A stretch of 64,000 nucleotides of DNA from Moritella sp. 5 (GCF_018219455.1 NZ_CP056122.1:4744001-4808000); one strand, 5' to 3'; positions 27,224 to 37,979 are shown, counted from the stretch's first letter. Numbers and translations: made by a program. The notes: generated from the sequence alone by a model not told the origin.

Positions 27224-27709
27224 ATGGAATACAATACTTCTGAACTATGCGACATTTATACAGATATGATTGATGTTGTTGAACCGATGTTCATGAACTT
27301 CGGTGGAAAGTCATCATTCGGTGGTCAAATAACCACAATTAAATGCTTTGAAAGTTTAGGACTGATTACTGAAACAGTTCAACAAGGCGGACTGGGTAGA
27401 GTACTGCTCATTGATGGTGGTGGTTCATTAAGAAGAGCATTAATTGATTCTGATATTGCCCAACTGGCATTCGAGAATGAATGGGAAGGAATTATTGTTT
27501 ACGGTAGCATTCGAGAAGTCGATCAGCTCGACGATATTAATATTGGAATTCAGAGCCTTGCTTCCATTCCTGTTGGTGCAGATGATAATCGAACAGGCGA
27601 ATTAGATGTCGCGGTTAATTTTGGCGGTGTCACATTCTTACCTGACGATCATGTTTATGCCGACAGCACTGGTATTATTCTATCTGCAGATGCGCTAGAT
27701 ATTGAGTAA
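27224..27709 (+). CDS. rraA: RraA, regulator of ribonuclease E activity
   Basis: 161 residues, the same length as E. coli RraA, with [39 protein letters not shown]-like GSIREVDQL and [13 protein letters not shown]. RraA binds the C-terminal scaffold of RNase E (and degradosome helicases) and lowers its activity; it is a ring-shaped trimer in the cytosol. The start at 27224 is chosen over the GTG at 27215, since AAAGG lies eight bases before this ATG and the length then fits. It converges on zapB, as in related genomes. Confidence 0.95.
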   Translation: MEYNTSELCDIYTDMIDVVEPMFMNFGGKSSFGGQITTIKCFESLGLITETVQQGGLGRVLLIDGGGSLRRALIDSDIAQLAFENEWEGIIVYGSIREVDQLDDINIGIQSLASIPVGADDNRTGELDVAVNFGGVTFLPDDHVYADSTGIILSADALDIE

Positions 27710-27729
27710 CACGCAAAAACATATAGAAA

Positions 27730-27762
27730 CAGAGGTATAAGTTAGCCATAACCATACCTCTG
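27730..27762. terminator. Convergent terminator between rraA and zapB
   Basis: Outer arms CAGAGGTAT (27730-27738) and ATACCTCTG (27754-27762) plus an inner GTTA/TAAC stem. T-tracts are poor on both strands, so it is a moderate terminator call. Confidence 0.55.
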
Positions 27763-27769
27763 AATCAAA

Positions 27770-27997
27770 TTATGCTTCTTCTTCTAACTCTTCTAGCTCT
27801 TGAACTTCATCCATTCTGCCTAGCAAAGAACGTAAACGATCTTGCCATACATCTTGCTGACTTTTAAGCTCAGAGTTATTCGCTAATAGTTGATTGTTTT
27901 CTTCTTTTAGCTCTTCTAATTCCATTTGTAATAGGGAAATGGTATCAACTGCCGTTTGTACTTTACTTTCTAATTTATCTAATACGTCAAAATTCAT
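27770..27997 (-). CDS. zapB: Cell division protein ZapB
   Basis: 75 residues, nearly all a coiled coil ([49 protein letters not shown]), with a very acidic tail. The WQxRLRxLLGRMxEV ending matches E. coli ZapB. ZapB binds ZapA and links the Z-ring to MatP and the terminus region. The ATG at 27997 has GGTGA upstream; an in-frame ATG four codons earlier is less likely. Confidence 0.92.
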   Translation of the reverse strand: MNFDVLDKLESKVQTAVDTISLLQMELEELKEENNQLLANNSELKSQQDVWQDRLRSLLGRMDEVQELEELEEEA

Positions 27998-28156
27998 TTT
28001 TTCACCCATAATTTAAGAATTCAATATTGTGCTGAGAGGGCTTATCCCTTGCTAGAAGAATACAACGCTAGTCAATCTACAACAAGTCTTATTAGTCAAA
28101 TTATGATGCACTTAAGCAGAATTAACTTTTTGTTTGTGAGCGCTGGCATTAATACA

Positions 28157-28936
28157 TCAAATTGTTTGATTCATCGCTAGTGAAGGCATCTCAGAATCAG
28201 GTCTACCAACAACTTTAGCAGGAACCCCAGCAACAGTCGTATGTTCAGGTACATGATCGAGCACGACACTACCCGCACCGACTTTGGCTCCTCTGCCGAC
28301 TTCAATATTACCTAACACTTTAGCACCAGCGCCAATCATTACACCCGCTCTAATTTTCGGATGACGATCACCACTTTCTTTACCTGTACCACCTAGCGTA
28401 ACACTTTGCAAAATTGACACGTCGTCTTCTACAATTGCCGTTTCACCAATCACAATACCGGTTGCATGATCAAGCATAATACCTTTGCCAATTATAGCCG
28501 CTGGATGAATATCAACAGCAAACACCACTGATATTTGGTTTTGTAAATAAATCGCTAATGCTTCACGCTTTTGATTCCACAACCAATGGGCAACTCGATA
28601 AGACTGTAGAGCAAGAAAACCTTTCAAATATAATAACGGTGTCGAGAAATATTCAACCGCTGGGTCTCGCTCTTGTACTGCACATAAATCCGCAGCCACC
28701 GCATGTAAAATAGTGGGTTCTGCTTTTAATGCTTCCTCAATCACTTCACGTAATAAAATAGCTGGCATTGTCGCACTATCGAGCTTATTTGCTAACTGAA
28801 AACTCAATGAGCATTTTAAACTATCGTGATTTAGTATTGTTGAATGGAAGAAACTAGCGAGCATCGGTTCCTGTTCAACCAATAATTTAGCTTCATCTCT
28901 AATTCTAAGCCAAGACATTGAAAGTTTATCTTCCAT
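28157..28936 (-). CDS. cysE: Serine O-acetyltransferase CysE
   Basis: 259 residues. Makes O-acetylserine from serine and acetyl-CoA, the first step of cysteine synthesis, and binds CysK. Seen: the N-terminal helical domain (WLRIRDEAKLLVEQEPMLASF), then a left-handed beta-helix with hexapeptide repeats (DIHPAAIIGKGIMLDHATG, VIGETAIVEDDVSIL, VTLGGTGKESGDRHPKI). The catalytic His lies in DHATG, with another in GDRHPK. The start at 28936 has AAAGGA upstream; a longer frame opens at 28981 but would run into fieF. It is 37 bases after fieF, probably one transcript. Confidence 0.95.
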   Translation of the reverse strand: MEDKLSMSWLRIRDEAKLLVEQEPMLASFFHSTILNHDSLKCSLSFQLANKLDSATMPAILLREVIEEALKAEPTILHAVAADLCAVQERDPAVEYFSTPLLYLKGFLALQSYRVAHWLWNQKREALAIYLQNQISVVFAVDIHPAAIIGKGIMLDHATGIVIGETAIVEDDVSILQSVTLGGTGKESGDRHPKIRAGVMIGAGAKVLGNIEVGRGAKVGAGSVVLDHVPEHTTVAGVPAKVVGRPDSEMPSLAMNQTI

Positions 28937-28973
28937 GTTTATTCCTTTACAACATTTAGAGTTCACGTTTATA

Positions 28974-29864
28974 TTAATCATTTTTCATCTTTACAATTGA
29001 GATTGGATCTTGGTGAATGAGAACTTCCGTATTTACAAATTCACAGAGTAAATTAGTTTCAACATTATCGGCAATCGCATGTGCCTGAAACAGAGTAAGG
29101 TGATCATCCAGTTCTATATGCAACTGAATAAAACGCATATAGCCTGATTGTCGCGTTCGTAACTCATGTAGTCCGAGTACATTTTCCGTATTTACCACAA
29201 TCGCTGTTATTTTATCAATATCTTCAGCGGGTAATTCATGATCCAATAATGTCTGAATTGACTCCATACCGATCTCATACGCACTGTATAATATGTAGCA
29301 GGATATCAAAATTGTCGCTAATCCATCAACCCAATAAAAACCATACGCAGATAAACTAAGTGCAATAAGTACTGTCGCATTAAGCCATAAATCTGATTTG
29401 TAATGGAGTGAATCAGCTCTAATCGCAATACTTCCAGTTGTAGCCACAACATGTGTTTGATAACGAATCAAAATAAAAGTGACTAATAATGCAAAAATGG
29501 ATACCGCGATACCAAGTTCTGAACGTACAATTGGCTGTGGATCTAATAATGCACTAATACCATGCAACATTAATAAAATAGATGAACCCACAATTAATGC
29601 TGATTGTACTAATCCTGCTAAAGATTCTGCTTTACCATGACCAAAACGATGCGCATCATCCGCTGGCTCTAAGGCATATTTAATGGCAAACAAATTAATA
29701 ATGGATGCACCAATATCTAGAAATGAATCCGTCAATGACGCCAATATCGATGCAGATCCAGTGGCAAACCACACAAACAATTTACTGCATAATAAAATGA
29801 CGGCGGTAACAACAGAAGCATAACTGGCACGTTTAATTAATTGTTCATGATCAGAATCTATCAC
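28974..29864 (-). CDS. fieF: Cation diffusion facilitator FieF (YiiP), Zn/Fe efflux
   Basis: 296 residues with six membrane segments and a C-terminal cytoplasmic domain. The transport site is complete: D46 and D50 in LASLTDSFLDIG, and H154 and D158 in RADSLHYKSDLW, the tetrahedral Zn site of YiiP. The C-terminal domain keeps His and Asp residues of the dimer-interface metal sites (HELRTRQSGYMRFIQLHIELD). It exports Zn2+ (and Fe2+, Cd2+) in exchange for protons. In E. coli, fieF sits beside cpxP-cpxRA; here it is divergent from cpxRA without cpxP. Confidence 0.93.
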   Translation of the reverse strand: MIDSDHEQLIKRASYASVVTAVILLCSKLFVWFATGSASILASLTDSFLDIGASIINLFAIKYALEPADDAHRFGHGKAESLAGLVQSALIVGSSILLMLHGISALLDPQPIVRSELGIAVSIFALLVTFILIRYQTHVVATTGSIAIRADSLHYKSDLWLNATVLIALSLSAYGFYWVDGLATILISCYILYSAYEIGMESIQTLLDHELPAEDIDKITAIVVNTENVLGLHELRTRQSGYMRFIQLHIELDDHLTLFQAHAIADNVETNLLCEFVNTEVLIHQDPISIVKMKND

Positions 29865-30298
29865 AGGGTTACCTTTTATATAATCTATGCGTTATTATAA
29901 ACCTAGGAAACAGAAAAACAACGTGAAGTTATTCATCTAAACAAGCTATAAATCAAATAAAATAGATACAATAAAAACATTCTGTTGTTATTTTAGGATA
30001 GCTGCAACATATAGGCATGAATAAGACATCTCCCCTAGTTCGTTCATCTAAAATAATAGTAATAAATGCTGTGTAATTAACGCCATTATCGTAAATATAG
30101 CAATTACGTAGCACGTCACAATCTCTAACTCTTTAATTGAGGATAGCATTGTTTATTACGCTATTTTAGTTAAACTGATTAGGTATCATCATTTTTTACT
30201 ATGCCGAAATAAAAATGTAAAACAAGGTAAATCTTAGAATTATTTACTGCTTAACCCAGTATCCTAATACAATAAAAACAATTAACAGAGTACCCAAG
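29865..30298. other. Intergenic region between fieF and cpxR
   Basis: 434 AT-rich bases between divergent genes. It holds the CpxR box at 30217-30231. A cpxP-like reading frame, which E. coli has in this place, was looked for and not seen; no other gene is visible. Confidence 0.7.
30217..30231 (+). promoter_or_regulatory. CpxR binding site
   Basis: GTAAA-ACAAG-GTAAA is a perfect match to the CpxR consensus GTAAA-N5-GTAAA. It lies 68 bases before the cpxR start, fitting autoactivation of cpxRA. Confidence 0.8.
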
Positions 30299-30985
30299 AT
30301 GACTAAATTATTATTAATTGATGACGATAAAGAGCTAGCCGAATTACTCGCTGAGTTTCTAAGTCTCGAAGATTTCGATGTCGATATGGTACATGATGGT
30401 GAAGCCGGTTTGGCCGCAATAAGAAGTAGTCAATATGATATGGTCCTTTTAGATGTCATGATGCCAAAGTTAAACGGTTTTGAAGTATTAAAAAAACTTC
30501 GCGTGGATAACAGCACGCCGGTCTTAATGTTAACCGCGAAAGGTGATGAGATTGATCGTGTTCTTGGCTTAGAAATGGGTGCCGATGATTATTTACCAAA
30601 ACCGTTCAGTGAACGTGAATTATTAGCACGAATTAGAGCTGTATTACGTCGTATCGAACCGCCAACATCCACTAAAAAAACAGAATTGTTGACGCACTTA
30701 GATATTGAGATAAACAGCCGAACCCAAGAAGCATGGTGTCAAAGCATTCTGCTTGATTTAACCAGTACCGAACTGATGTTATTAGAAGCACTCATCTCAT
30801 CGCCAGGTACGATCTTAACCAAAGCCGATTTAAGCGAGCAAGTATTGGGTAAAAAACTGACGCCTTTTGACCGTAGTATTGATATGCATTTAAGTAACTT
30901 ACGTAAAAAGTTACCAGAAAGAAAAGATGAAAAAATGCGGATCCGTACACTTCGTGGTCGTGGATATATGTGGCTAGATACATAA
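30299..30985 (+). CDS. cpxR: Response regulator CpxR
   Basis: 228 residues, OmpR/PhoB class. Receiver domain 1-115 with acidic pocket DDD (8-10), phospho-acceptor D52 in VLLDVMMP and K101 in LPKPF; winged-helix domain from about 130 with LTSTEL, FDRSIDMHLSNLRKKL and IRTLRGRGYMW. FDRSIDMHLSNLRKKL is typical of CpxR. It controls envelope protein quality genes. cpxA follows after 48 bases. A consensus CpxR site lies upstream. Confidence 0.95.
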   Translation: MTKLLLIDDDKELAELLAEFLSLEDFDVDMVHDGEAGLAAIRSSQYDMVLLDVMMPKLNGFEVLKKLRVDNSTPVLMLTAKGDEIDRVLGLEMGADDYLPKPFSERELLARIRAVLRRIEPPTSTKKTELLTHLDIEINSRTQEAWCQSILLDLTSTELMLLEALISSPGTILTKADLSEQVLGKKLTPFDRSIDMHLSNLRKKLPERKDEKMRIRTLRGRGYMWLDT

Positions 30986-31033
30986 TCAGCCCTTCTTACA
31001 CTTCTATCATTTTTGAAATAAGGTTATTAACAC

Positions 31034-32383
31034 GTGCTTAGTCGCAAATTGAATCAACTGTTCGTTAAAATTTTTGTCTGGTTTTGGTGTATGCTACTAC
31101 TCGTTGTTGCAGTCGTTATAGCACTACCAACATTAGATAGCCGAATCATGAAACAACTCGATCCGCGCTCAGTCAGTATTTTAAATAGCATTGCACATAA
31201 TATTTCTAGCTCTGCTGATCGCTATCCGAACATTCCATTGCAAGTGTTAATAACCCCTAAAGAAGCACAAACTAAACATTTTTATTTGGTTAGTGTAAAT
31301 GGCGATATCATTTCAAGTAACAAAGCTTCTAAAGCCATTCGTCGCTTTATTTTGCAAAGTGAAGAATCGCCACAACCGAAAGTAAAACAATATAAAAACT
31401 GGTTAATGACCGGACCTATACCAATAAAACTACGTGGTGAACAATTTCAACTGTACGCTGCACAACAGCTACCAGCGGAGCACAACATATGGTTAATTAA
31501 TGTATTAGATAGGCCATTTCTATTACTTTTCATTACTATGTTTGTCAGTATGCCATTATGTGCACTACTCGCATGGCATATCTCGAAACCATTACAAAAG
31601 TTACAAAGAACCGCATCCGAGATCACCGATGGTAATTTAGATGCTGTCGTACCAGCGACTCAAAGGCAAGATGAGATTGGTGAATTAGCGCGAAGTTTAC
31701 GTACTATGATGCTTTCTATTCGTGAACATATTTCACTTCAGCATCGTTTATTGAGTGATATATCTCATGAGTTGAGATCGCCCTTAACACGATTGAAAAT
31801 GTCGGTAGCATTATCTAAACGCCATTATGGTGAGACCAAAGAGATCGTGCGTATCGATAATGAATCGCAACGTTTAGAGGAGATGATCGCAGCACTATTA
31901 AACTTATCCAAAACACAATTAAATGCCACAACCAAAGAATCATTTAATCTTGACTCACTGTTACAGCCTATTTGCCATGATGCCATTTTCGAGGCTGAGC
32001 AGTTAGACAAAAAATTCAGCCATCAACCAATTCCAGATTTGGATATCAAAGGCTTTCCAGCACTCTTTGGCAGTGCCATAGAGAACGTGATTCGTAACGC
32101 ATTACGCTATGCCAACCAGCAGGTTCATTTAGCCATCACCAGCGACACAGATGAGATAACGTTTGTGATCACAGATGATGGTCCAGGTGTACCAGAAGAC
32201 GAAGTTGAGCAAATTTTCAAACCTTTTTATCGCGTATCACAAGCCCGAGACCGTGAATCTGGTGGTGCAGGTTTAGGGCTGGCGATTACTGAAAATGCGG
32301 TCCGTCAACATCATGGGGTAATACGGGCAAGTAATAGAGACACGCAAGGCTTACAGATCACTATTACTATACCAATGAGCTAA
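31034..32383 (+). CDS. cpxA: Sensor histidine kinase CpxA
   Basis: 449 residues. N-terminal membrane segment (about 12-32), a periplasmic sensor domain to about 160, a second membrane segment (160-182), HAMP domain (183-235), H-box SDISHELRSPLTRLKMS with H245, then N-box NVIRNALRYA and G-boxes DDGPGVPEDE and GGAGLGLAI. Start is a GTG at 31034 with AAGG about 11 bases upstream. Phosphorylates CpxR in response to misfolded envelope proteins; with no cpxP near, the usual periplasmic damper may be absent or elsewhere. Confidence 0.95.
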   Translation: MLSRKLNQLFVKIFVWFWCMLLLVVAVVIALPTLDSRIMKQLDPRSVSILNSIAHNISSSADRYPNIPLQVLITPKEAQTKHFYLVSVNGDIISSNKASKAIRRFILQSEESPQPKVKQYKNWLMTGPIPIKLRGEQFQLYAAQQLPAEHNIWLINVLDRPFLLLFITMFVSMPLCALLAWHISKPLQKLQRTASEITDGNLDAVVPATQRQDEIGELARSLRTMMLSIREHISLQHRLLSDISHELRSPLTRLKMSVALSKRHYGETKEIVRIDNESQRLEEMIAALLNLSKTQLNATTKESFNLDSLLQPICHDAIFEAEQLDKKFSHQPIPDLDIKGFPALFGSAIENVIRNALRYANQQVHLAITSDTDEITFVITDDGPGVPEDEVEQIFKPFYRVSQARDRESGGAGLGLAITENAVRQHHGVIRASNRDTQGLQITITIPMS

Positions 32384-32422
32384 CCACAACATAAGAAATT
32401 AAAGGACTGCAGAAGTGGATAA

Positions 32423-32656
32423 TTATTTATCTTCTGCAACTTTATTCGTTATAACCTGTGGGTGTAATGGATTAGTCGTATTTAACTCGGGAAACATTTT
32501 CTCTATTTGTCGACGCTGCTCCACTCGGGCTTTTTTCTTCTCGTATATTTCTGTATCCAAATCTGCAAAGAACATATTAATCAGAATATTCAAGCTAAAA
32601 GGGATCGCGCTTAATATAATCAAGCCTGCTACGATCAAACTACTACGCTTTTTCAT
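32423..32656 (-). CDS. Small single-pass membrane protein, unknown
   Basis: 77 residues from the ATG at 32656 (another ATG four codons upstream). One hydrophobic segment (about 6-26) follows a KKR start, then a charged, helical tail (DTEIYEKKKARVEQRRQIEKMF), so likely N-in with the tail in the periplasm, or a signal-anchor. Composition is that of a real protein, and better than a frame overlapping it on the other strand. Not recognised. It lies between cpxA (convergent) and trmL (divergent). Confidence 0.5.
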   Translation of the reverse strand: MKKRSSLIVAGLIILSAIPFSLNILINMFFADLDTEIYEKKKARVEQRRQIEKMFPELNTTNPLHPQVITNKVAEDK

Positions 32657-32735
32657 CACTTTTACCATTAGGTTGTTAAATTTGCTATTCTACGCAAAGT
32701 ACCTACGTTATATAACCCTGAACTGAGACTTTATT

Positions 32736-33200
32736 ATGTTACAAGTAGCACTATTTGAACCTGAGATCCCACCAAATACAGGTAATATCATTCGCCTTTG
32801 TGCCAATTCTGGTTTCAAATTGCATTTAATCGAACCGCTTGGTTTTGAATGGGATGATAAAAGGGTAAAACGTGCGGGACTGGATTATCATGAATTTGCA
32901 GACGTAAAACGTCATGCTAATTATCAAGCATTTTTAGATTGTGTAGGTGATGCTCGTATTTTTGCATGTACAACCAAAGGCACAAAATACCATCATGAAG
33001 CGCAATATCAAGCAGGTGATGTTTTATTATTTGGACCTGAAACACGTGGTCTACCGCCAGAAGTACTCGATACATTGCCACAAGAGCAAAAAGTAAGAAT
33101 TCCGATGCTACCAGAGAGTCGCAGCATGAATCTATCGAACGCGGTATCTGTTTTTATCTATGAAAGCTGGCGCCAGCTGGATTTTGCAGGTTCAAAATAA
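32736..33200 (+). CDS. trmL: tRNA (cytidine/uridine-34-2'-O)-methyltransferase TrmL
   Basis: 154 residues, SPOUT superfamily. Seen: [19 protein letters not shown] near the N-terminus (catalytic Arg and Asn region), [15 protein letters not shown] and [19 protein letters not shown], the SAM-binding trefoil knot. It methylates the ribose of wobble C34/U34 in leucine tRNAs that carry i6A37, so it depends on MiaA. Length matches E. coli YibK (157). Confidence 0.96.
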   Translation: MLQVALFEPEIPPNTGNIIRLCANSGFKLHLIEPLGFEWDDKRVKRAGLDYHEFADVKRHANYQAFLDCVGDARIFACTTKGTKYHHEAQYQAGDVLLFGPETRGLPPEVLDTLPQEQKVRIPMLPESRSMNLSNAVSVFIYESWRQLDFAGSK

Positions 33201-33204
33201 AAGA

Positions 33205-33235
33205 AAGGGTGATAGAAACAAGCTCCATCACCCTT
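33205..33235. terminator. Terminator between trmL and fghA
   Basis: Arms 33205-33213 and 33227-33235 (AAGGGTGAT / ATCACCCTT) with a 13-base loop, between convergent genes. T-tracts are short. Confidence 0.6.
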
Positions 33236-33257
33236 ATAATCAAATTTTTTGTAATAC

Positions 33258-34103
33258 TTATTTCGCTAAGTTAGCCGCATGAAAACGCATATGTTTTTCA
33301 ATAAACGTAGCGATAAAATAGTAACTATGATCATAACCATCATGCATTTCTAGCGTGAGAGGATAACCCTTTAGCGCAGCCGCAGCAGCCAGCATATTCG
33401 GCTTAAGTTGCTCATCCAAAAATGAATCATCTTTGCCTTGCTCAACCATCGCAGGTACAAATTTATTCGCTTTCGCCATCAATAAACTGGCATCGTATTG
33501 TTGCCACGTTGCTTTATCTTTACCGAGATAATTTTGTAATGCTTTTTGCCCCCAAGGACAATTGATTGGATTACTAATCGGACTAAATGCCGTCACGGAA
33601 CGATAGCGTTCTGGATTACGCAATGCCATTACTAACGCACCATGCCCCCCCATCGAATGCCCACTGATCACACGCTCTTGTGTAACCGGGAAATTAGCTT
33701 CAATTAATGCAGGCAATTCATTAAGCACATAGTCATACATTTGATAATGTGTGTTCCACGGTGCTTGTGTGGCATTCACATAAAATCCAGCACCTAAACC
33801 AAAATCATACGCTTGGTCAACATCATCAGGTACACCTTCACCACGCGGACTAGTATCCGGTGCCACGATCGCAATACCCAGTTCTGCAGCAATACGCTGA
33901 GCACCGGATTTTTGCATAAAGTTTTCATCAGTACACGTCAGGCCAGACAACCAATACATCACAGGTACTTTACGCATATTGGATGCTTGCGGTGGTAAAT
34001 ACACAGCAAAACGCATCTGACAGTTTAGTACATTCGACGCATGGTTATATTGATGCTGCCAACCGCCAAACATTTTATTACTACTAACAACTTCTATAGA
34101 CAT
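33258..34103 (-). CDS. fghA: S-formylglutathione hydrolase
   Basis: 281 residues, esterase D family, alpha/beta hydrolase. Nucleophile Ser lies in SGHSMGGHGAL; WLSGLTCTDENFMQKSG and DTSPRGEGVPDD are family signatures; the late HDGYDHSYYF holds the catalytic His. It hydrolyses S-formylglutathione to formate and glutathione, the second step of glutathione-dependent formaldehyde removal. It lies 58 bases downstream of the dehydrogenase for the first step. Confidence 0.96.
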   Translation of the reverse strand: MSIEVVSSNKMFGGWQHQYNHASNVLNCQMRFAVYLPPQASNMRKVPVMYWLSGLTCTDENFMQKSGAQRIAAELGIAIVAPDTSPRGEGVPDDVDQAYDFGLGAGFYVNATQAPWNTHYQMYDYVLNELPALIEANFPVTQERVISGHSMGGHGALVMALRNPERYRSVTAFSPISNPINCPWGQKALQNYLGKDKATWQQYDASLLMAKANKFVPAMVEQGKDDSFLDEQLKPNMLAAAAALKGYPLTLEMHDGYDHSYYFIATFIEKHMRFHAANLAK

Positions 34104-34161
34104 GACAAACCTTTACTAGTCGTCCCGCTATGTAGATTATAAATAGCGGGACATATTTTAA

Positions 34162-35331
<1,170 letters not shown>

Positions 35332-35559
35332 CTATCTATGTATTCGGCCGGTCATACTGTATGGCGCTCATTATATTCATTTGCACAGAAATGATAATAC
35401 CCTTGAAATACAAATTACTTTTACCCAGATGTAACAATAAAAAGGAAAGCAAAAATACCGCGGTAATTTCATCTTTCTTTTTCGTTAATAACGAACTTGA
35501 TAACAGTGCTGTATTATCAGGAAGGCTTAAACCTCTTCAGTATAGTCGATAGAATTTCA

Positions 35560-36903
35560 TTACATGCTCTTCTCTTGTAGCGAAGGGTATAGCAACCAAG
35601 CGAGTGATAATCCACGAGCAAGCATAAAAGTATTCATCGCCAGCCATAAAGCATGATTACCTAATCCACTGCTAATAACATATGTAGGTAAGAATATACA
35701 AACGACACAAAATAACATGCTGTTACGCATATCTTTTGCCCGAGTTGCACCAATAAATACGCCATCAAATACAAAACACCATACTGCTGTAAAGGGTAAT
35801 AACACTAACCAAGGTAAATACTCAACAGCAATCGTATTAACACTTTCTATATCCGTGATCATACGCACCATACCCTCGCCAAAGATGAAAAAAGTCGTAG
35901 AGAAAAGAACGGAAAATATACCCGCCCAGATCAATGACGCGAGAATTGATTGACGATAAGCAAGGGTATTTTTAGCGCCAATCGCCTTACCTACCATAGC
36001 TTCCACCGCGTAAGCTACGCCATCCAGCGCAAAAGAGATAAACATCAGAAAATTGAGTAACACCGCATTCGCCGCAATATACTCATCACCAAGACTTGCA
36101 GCTTTAAATGTCATGAAGGCGAATGTCAGTTGTAAACAGAGCGAACGGATAAATATATCACGGTTGAGTGACAGTAAACCCTGTAATTTATCTGATGCAA
36201 ATAAACGACTGATAATGTCAGCTCTATGAGGTAACGAAAACTTACCGAGCTGCTTTAGTACTAATAATAAGCCAAATAACAAAGCAACATACTCTGCAAT
36301 CACCGACGCAGCCGCAGCGCCCTCTACACCCCATTCTAAATACACCACAAATAAAATATCTAAGAAAATATTAAACACGTTAGCAATAATTAATAACAGC
36401 ATCGGTGCTTTCATATTTTGCAGGCCAATTAACCAACCTAATATCGCAAAATTAAATAACGCAGCAGGGATCCCCCACATACGAATCGATAAATAGGCCT
36501 GTGCATTTAGTTGTACATTGTCACTTGCTTCCGTCAGCATTAGGGCTAATTCAACAATATAATTTTTACACAACAGTAATAAAACCGATAAACAAAACGC
36601 AATTAACAAGGCGTGTGCGAGCGTCATTAATATCTCAGAACTATCTTGTTTACCAAGTGCCTGTGCAGTCAATCCTGTTGTCGACATGCGTAAGAAATTA
36701 CACATAGAGACAATAAACATGACCACAGTGGAACCCAATGCAACCCCACCGAGATACCAAGCTTGTTCAAGATGACCAATAACGATGCTATCAACCAAAC
36801 CTAATAGTGGAATACTGATATTTGACAAGATCATTGGCAATGCCAACGCGATGATATTTCGATGCACCGAAGTAGGAATGGATAACCACATAGACGGATT
36901 CAA
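35560..36903 (-). CDS. dinF: MATE-family efflux protein DinF
   Basis: 447 residues with about twelve membrane segments. Seen: IIALALPMILSNISIPLLGLVD at the N-terminus and the repeated MATE halves (LVDSIVIGHL; MVGKAIGAKN). In E. coli dinF is the second gene of the lexA operon, and here it is the next intact gene downstream of lexA on the same strand. It is separated by about 440 bases that hold a broken reading frame. Likely exports drugs or oxidants using a proton or sodium gradient; substrate unknown. Confidence 0.88.
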   Translation of the reverse strand: MNPSMWLSIPTSVHRNIIALALPMILSNISIPLLGLVDSIVIGHLEQAWYLGGVALGSTVVMFIVSMCNFLRMSTTGLTAQALGKQDSSEILMTLAHALLIAFCLSVLLLLCKNYIVELALMLTEASDNVQLNAQAYLSIRMWGIPAALFNFAILGWLIGLQNMKAPMLLLIIANVFNIFLDILFVVYLEWGVEGAAAASVIAEYVALLFGLLLVLKQLGKFSLPHRADIISRLFASDKLQGLLSLNRDIFIRSLCLQLTFAFMTFKAASLGDEYIAANAVLLNFLMFISFALDGVAYAVEAMVGKAIGAKNTLAYRQSILASLIWAGIFSVLFSTTFFIFGEGMVRMITDIESVNTIAVEYLPWLVLLPFTAVWCFVFDGVFIGATRAKDMRNSMLFCVVCIFLPTYVISSGLGNHALWLAMNTFMLARGLSLAWLLYPSLQEKSM

Positions 36904-37343
36904 CTTTGTATAAGGGAGGAAAAAGATGCCAAAGTCTATCTAACTTAAATTATGAAACAAAGTATTACCTATCAAATAATTAAAACAACTCTATTTCACC
37001 TTCATCCATCGACCCTGTACTGATCGTCTTCTTTTGTACTTGCAGTGATTGTTGCTTTAACTGTTCAGCAGACAAATTTAATTAATTCTTGGTGTAACCG
37101 CGCTGGTGTCATTTGCCCTCTAATATCCGCATTACATTTATTTTTATATCTCATGTTGAGTATAGGGAAAGAAAATTAATAGGTAGAAGATGATCAGAAC
37201 TGTGATGTTAAAGCAAGATTTGAAAACGATGTCTAAATTTAAAGATAGGGTGATAAGAAAGGAAAAAGAAATATAAAGGTAGATAGTCAACAATAGGATT
37301 ATTTACTATCTACCTTCAGGCTCGATGGCGTAATAAAGTGTGA
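36904..37343 (-). other. Gap between lexA and dinF with a decayed gene
   Basis: 440 bases. The dinF-proximal half holds coding-like remnants (36980-37154); the rest shows no gene. The E. coli lexA-dinF spacing is short, so this is an insertion or a lost gene. Confidence 0.6.
36980..37154 (-). pseudogene. Frameshifted remnant of a small gene between lexA and dinF
   Basis: On the minus strand, ATG at 37154 opens a frame with RGQMTPARLHQELI, then a stop at 37065. In another frame the sense resumes as NLSAEQLKQQSLQVQKK and ends EGEIELF at a TAA (36980-36982). The join lies in GAATTAATTAAATTTG; removing one ATTA repeat gives a continuous reading QELNLSAEQL. This fits a gene broken by a 4-base tandem duplication, although only its end may survive. 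The protein is not recognised. Confidence 0.4.
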
Positions 37344-37967
37344 TTACATCCAATCGGTATTACGAATAATACCGACAGCGACACCTTCAATATCAAAATT
37401 TTGGAAATTTAAATCAACACGAATTGTGCTCATTTCATCATTCTCAGGATGCAGTAAGATTTCACTGCCCTGCTGTTCAAAACGCTTAACAGTTACTTCA
37501 TCGTCAACACGCGCAACAACAACTTGACCTTTACTGATATTTTTAGTTTTATGTACAGCTAATAAATCGCCATCCATAATCCCAATATTACGCATACTTT
37601 CACCACGTACACGCAGTAAAAAGTCTGCCGTTGGTGTAAACATTGAAGGGTCAACATTATAGTGTGCTTCAATATGTTCTTGAGCTAAAATAGGCTCACC
37701 GGCGGCAACCTGCCCAATTAAAGGTAAACCACAGTCATTACTGGCTTGGTCAGCATCAACCAACAAACGAATACCACGAGAAGTACCCGCAAGAATTTCG
37801 ATATGGCCCTTTCGTGCTAATGCCTTTAAATGCTCTTCCGCAGCATTAGGTGAACGGAAACCAAGTTCCTTAGCAATTTCAGCTCGGGTCGGTGGCATAC
37901 CAGTATTTTTAATATGTTGTTTAACTAATTCAAATACTTCTGCTTGTCTTTGTGTCAATGCTTTCAT
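37344..37967 (-). CDS. lexA: LexA repressor
   Basis: 207 residues. N-terminal winged helix (1-65) with [16 protein letters not shown] as recognition region; autocleavage site VAAGEP (Ala89-Gly90); catalytic S124 in [10 protein letters not shown] and K161 in [10 protein letters not shown]. It represses the SOS regulon and self-cleaves when bound to RecA filaments. Start at 37967 (MKALTQRQ) matches E. coli; an ATG one codon earlier is also in frame. Two SOS boxes lie just upstream, so it is autoregulated. Divergent from plsB as in E. coli, but dgkA is missing between. Confidence 0.98.
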   Translation of the reverse strand: MKALTQRQAEVFELVKQHIKNTGMPPTRAEIAKELGFRSPNAAEEHLKALARKGHIEILAGTSRGIRLLVDADQASNDCGLPLIGQVAAGEPILAQEHIEAHYNVDPSMFTPTADFLLRVRGESMRNIGIMDGDLLAVHKTKNISKGQVVVARVDDEVTVKRFEQQGSEILLHPENDEMSTIRVDLNFQNFDIEGVAVGIIRNTDWM

Positions 37968-37979
37968 CATGAACCCTAA

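Noticed and set aside
28937-28981. Longer N-terminus for cysE
   Set aside because: It would overlap the end of fieF; the ATG at 28936 has AAAGGA and fits the family start.
32415-32726. Plus-strand frame of 103 codons after cpxA
   Set aside because: It overlaps the more protein-like minus-strand membrane protein, is rich in unlikely residues and has no convincing ribosome site.
35361-35552. Plus-strand frame of 63 codons between frmA and dinF
   Set aside because: No ribosome site, low-complexity composition; the region more likely holds the frmA promoter.
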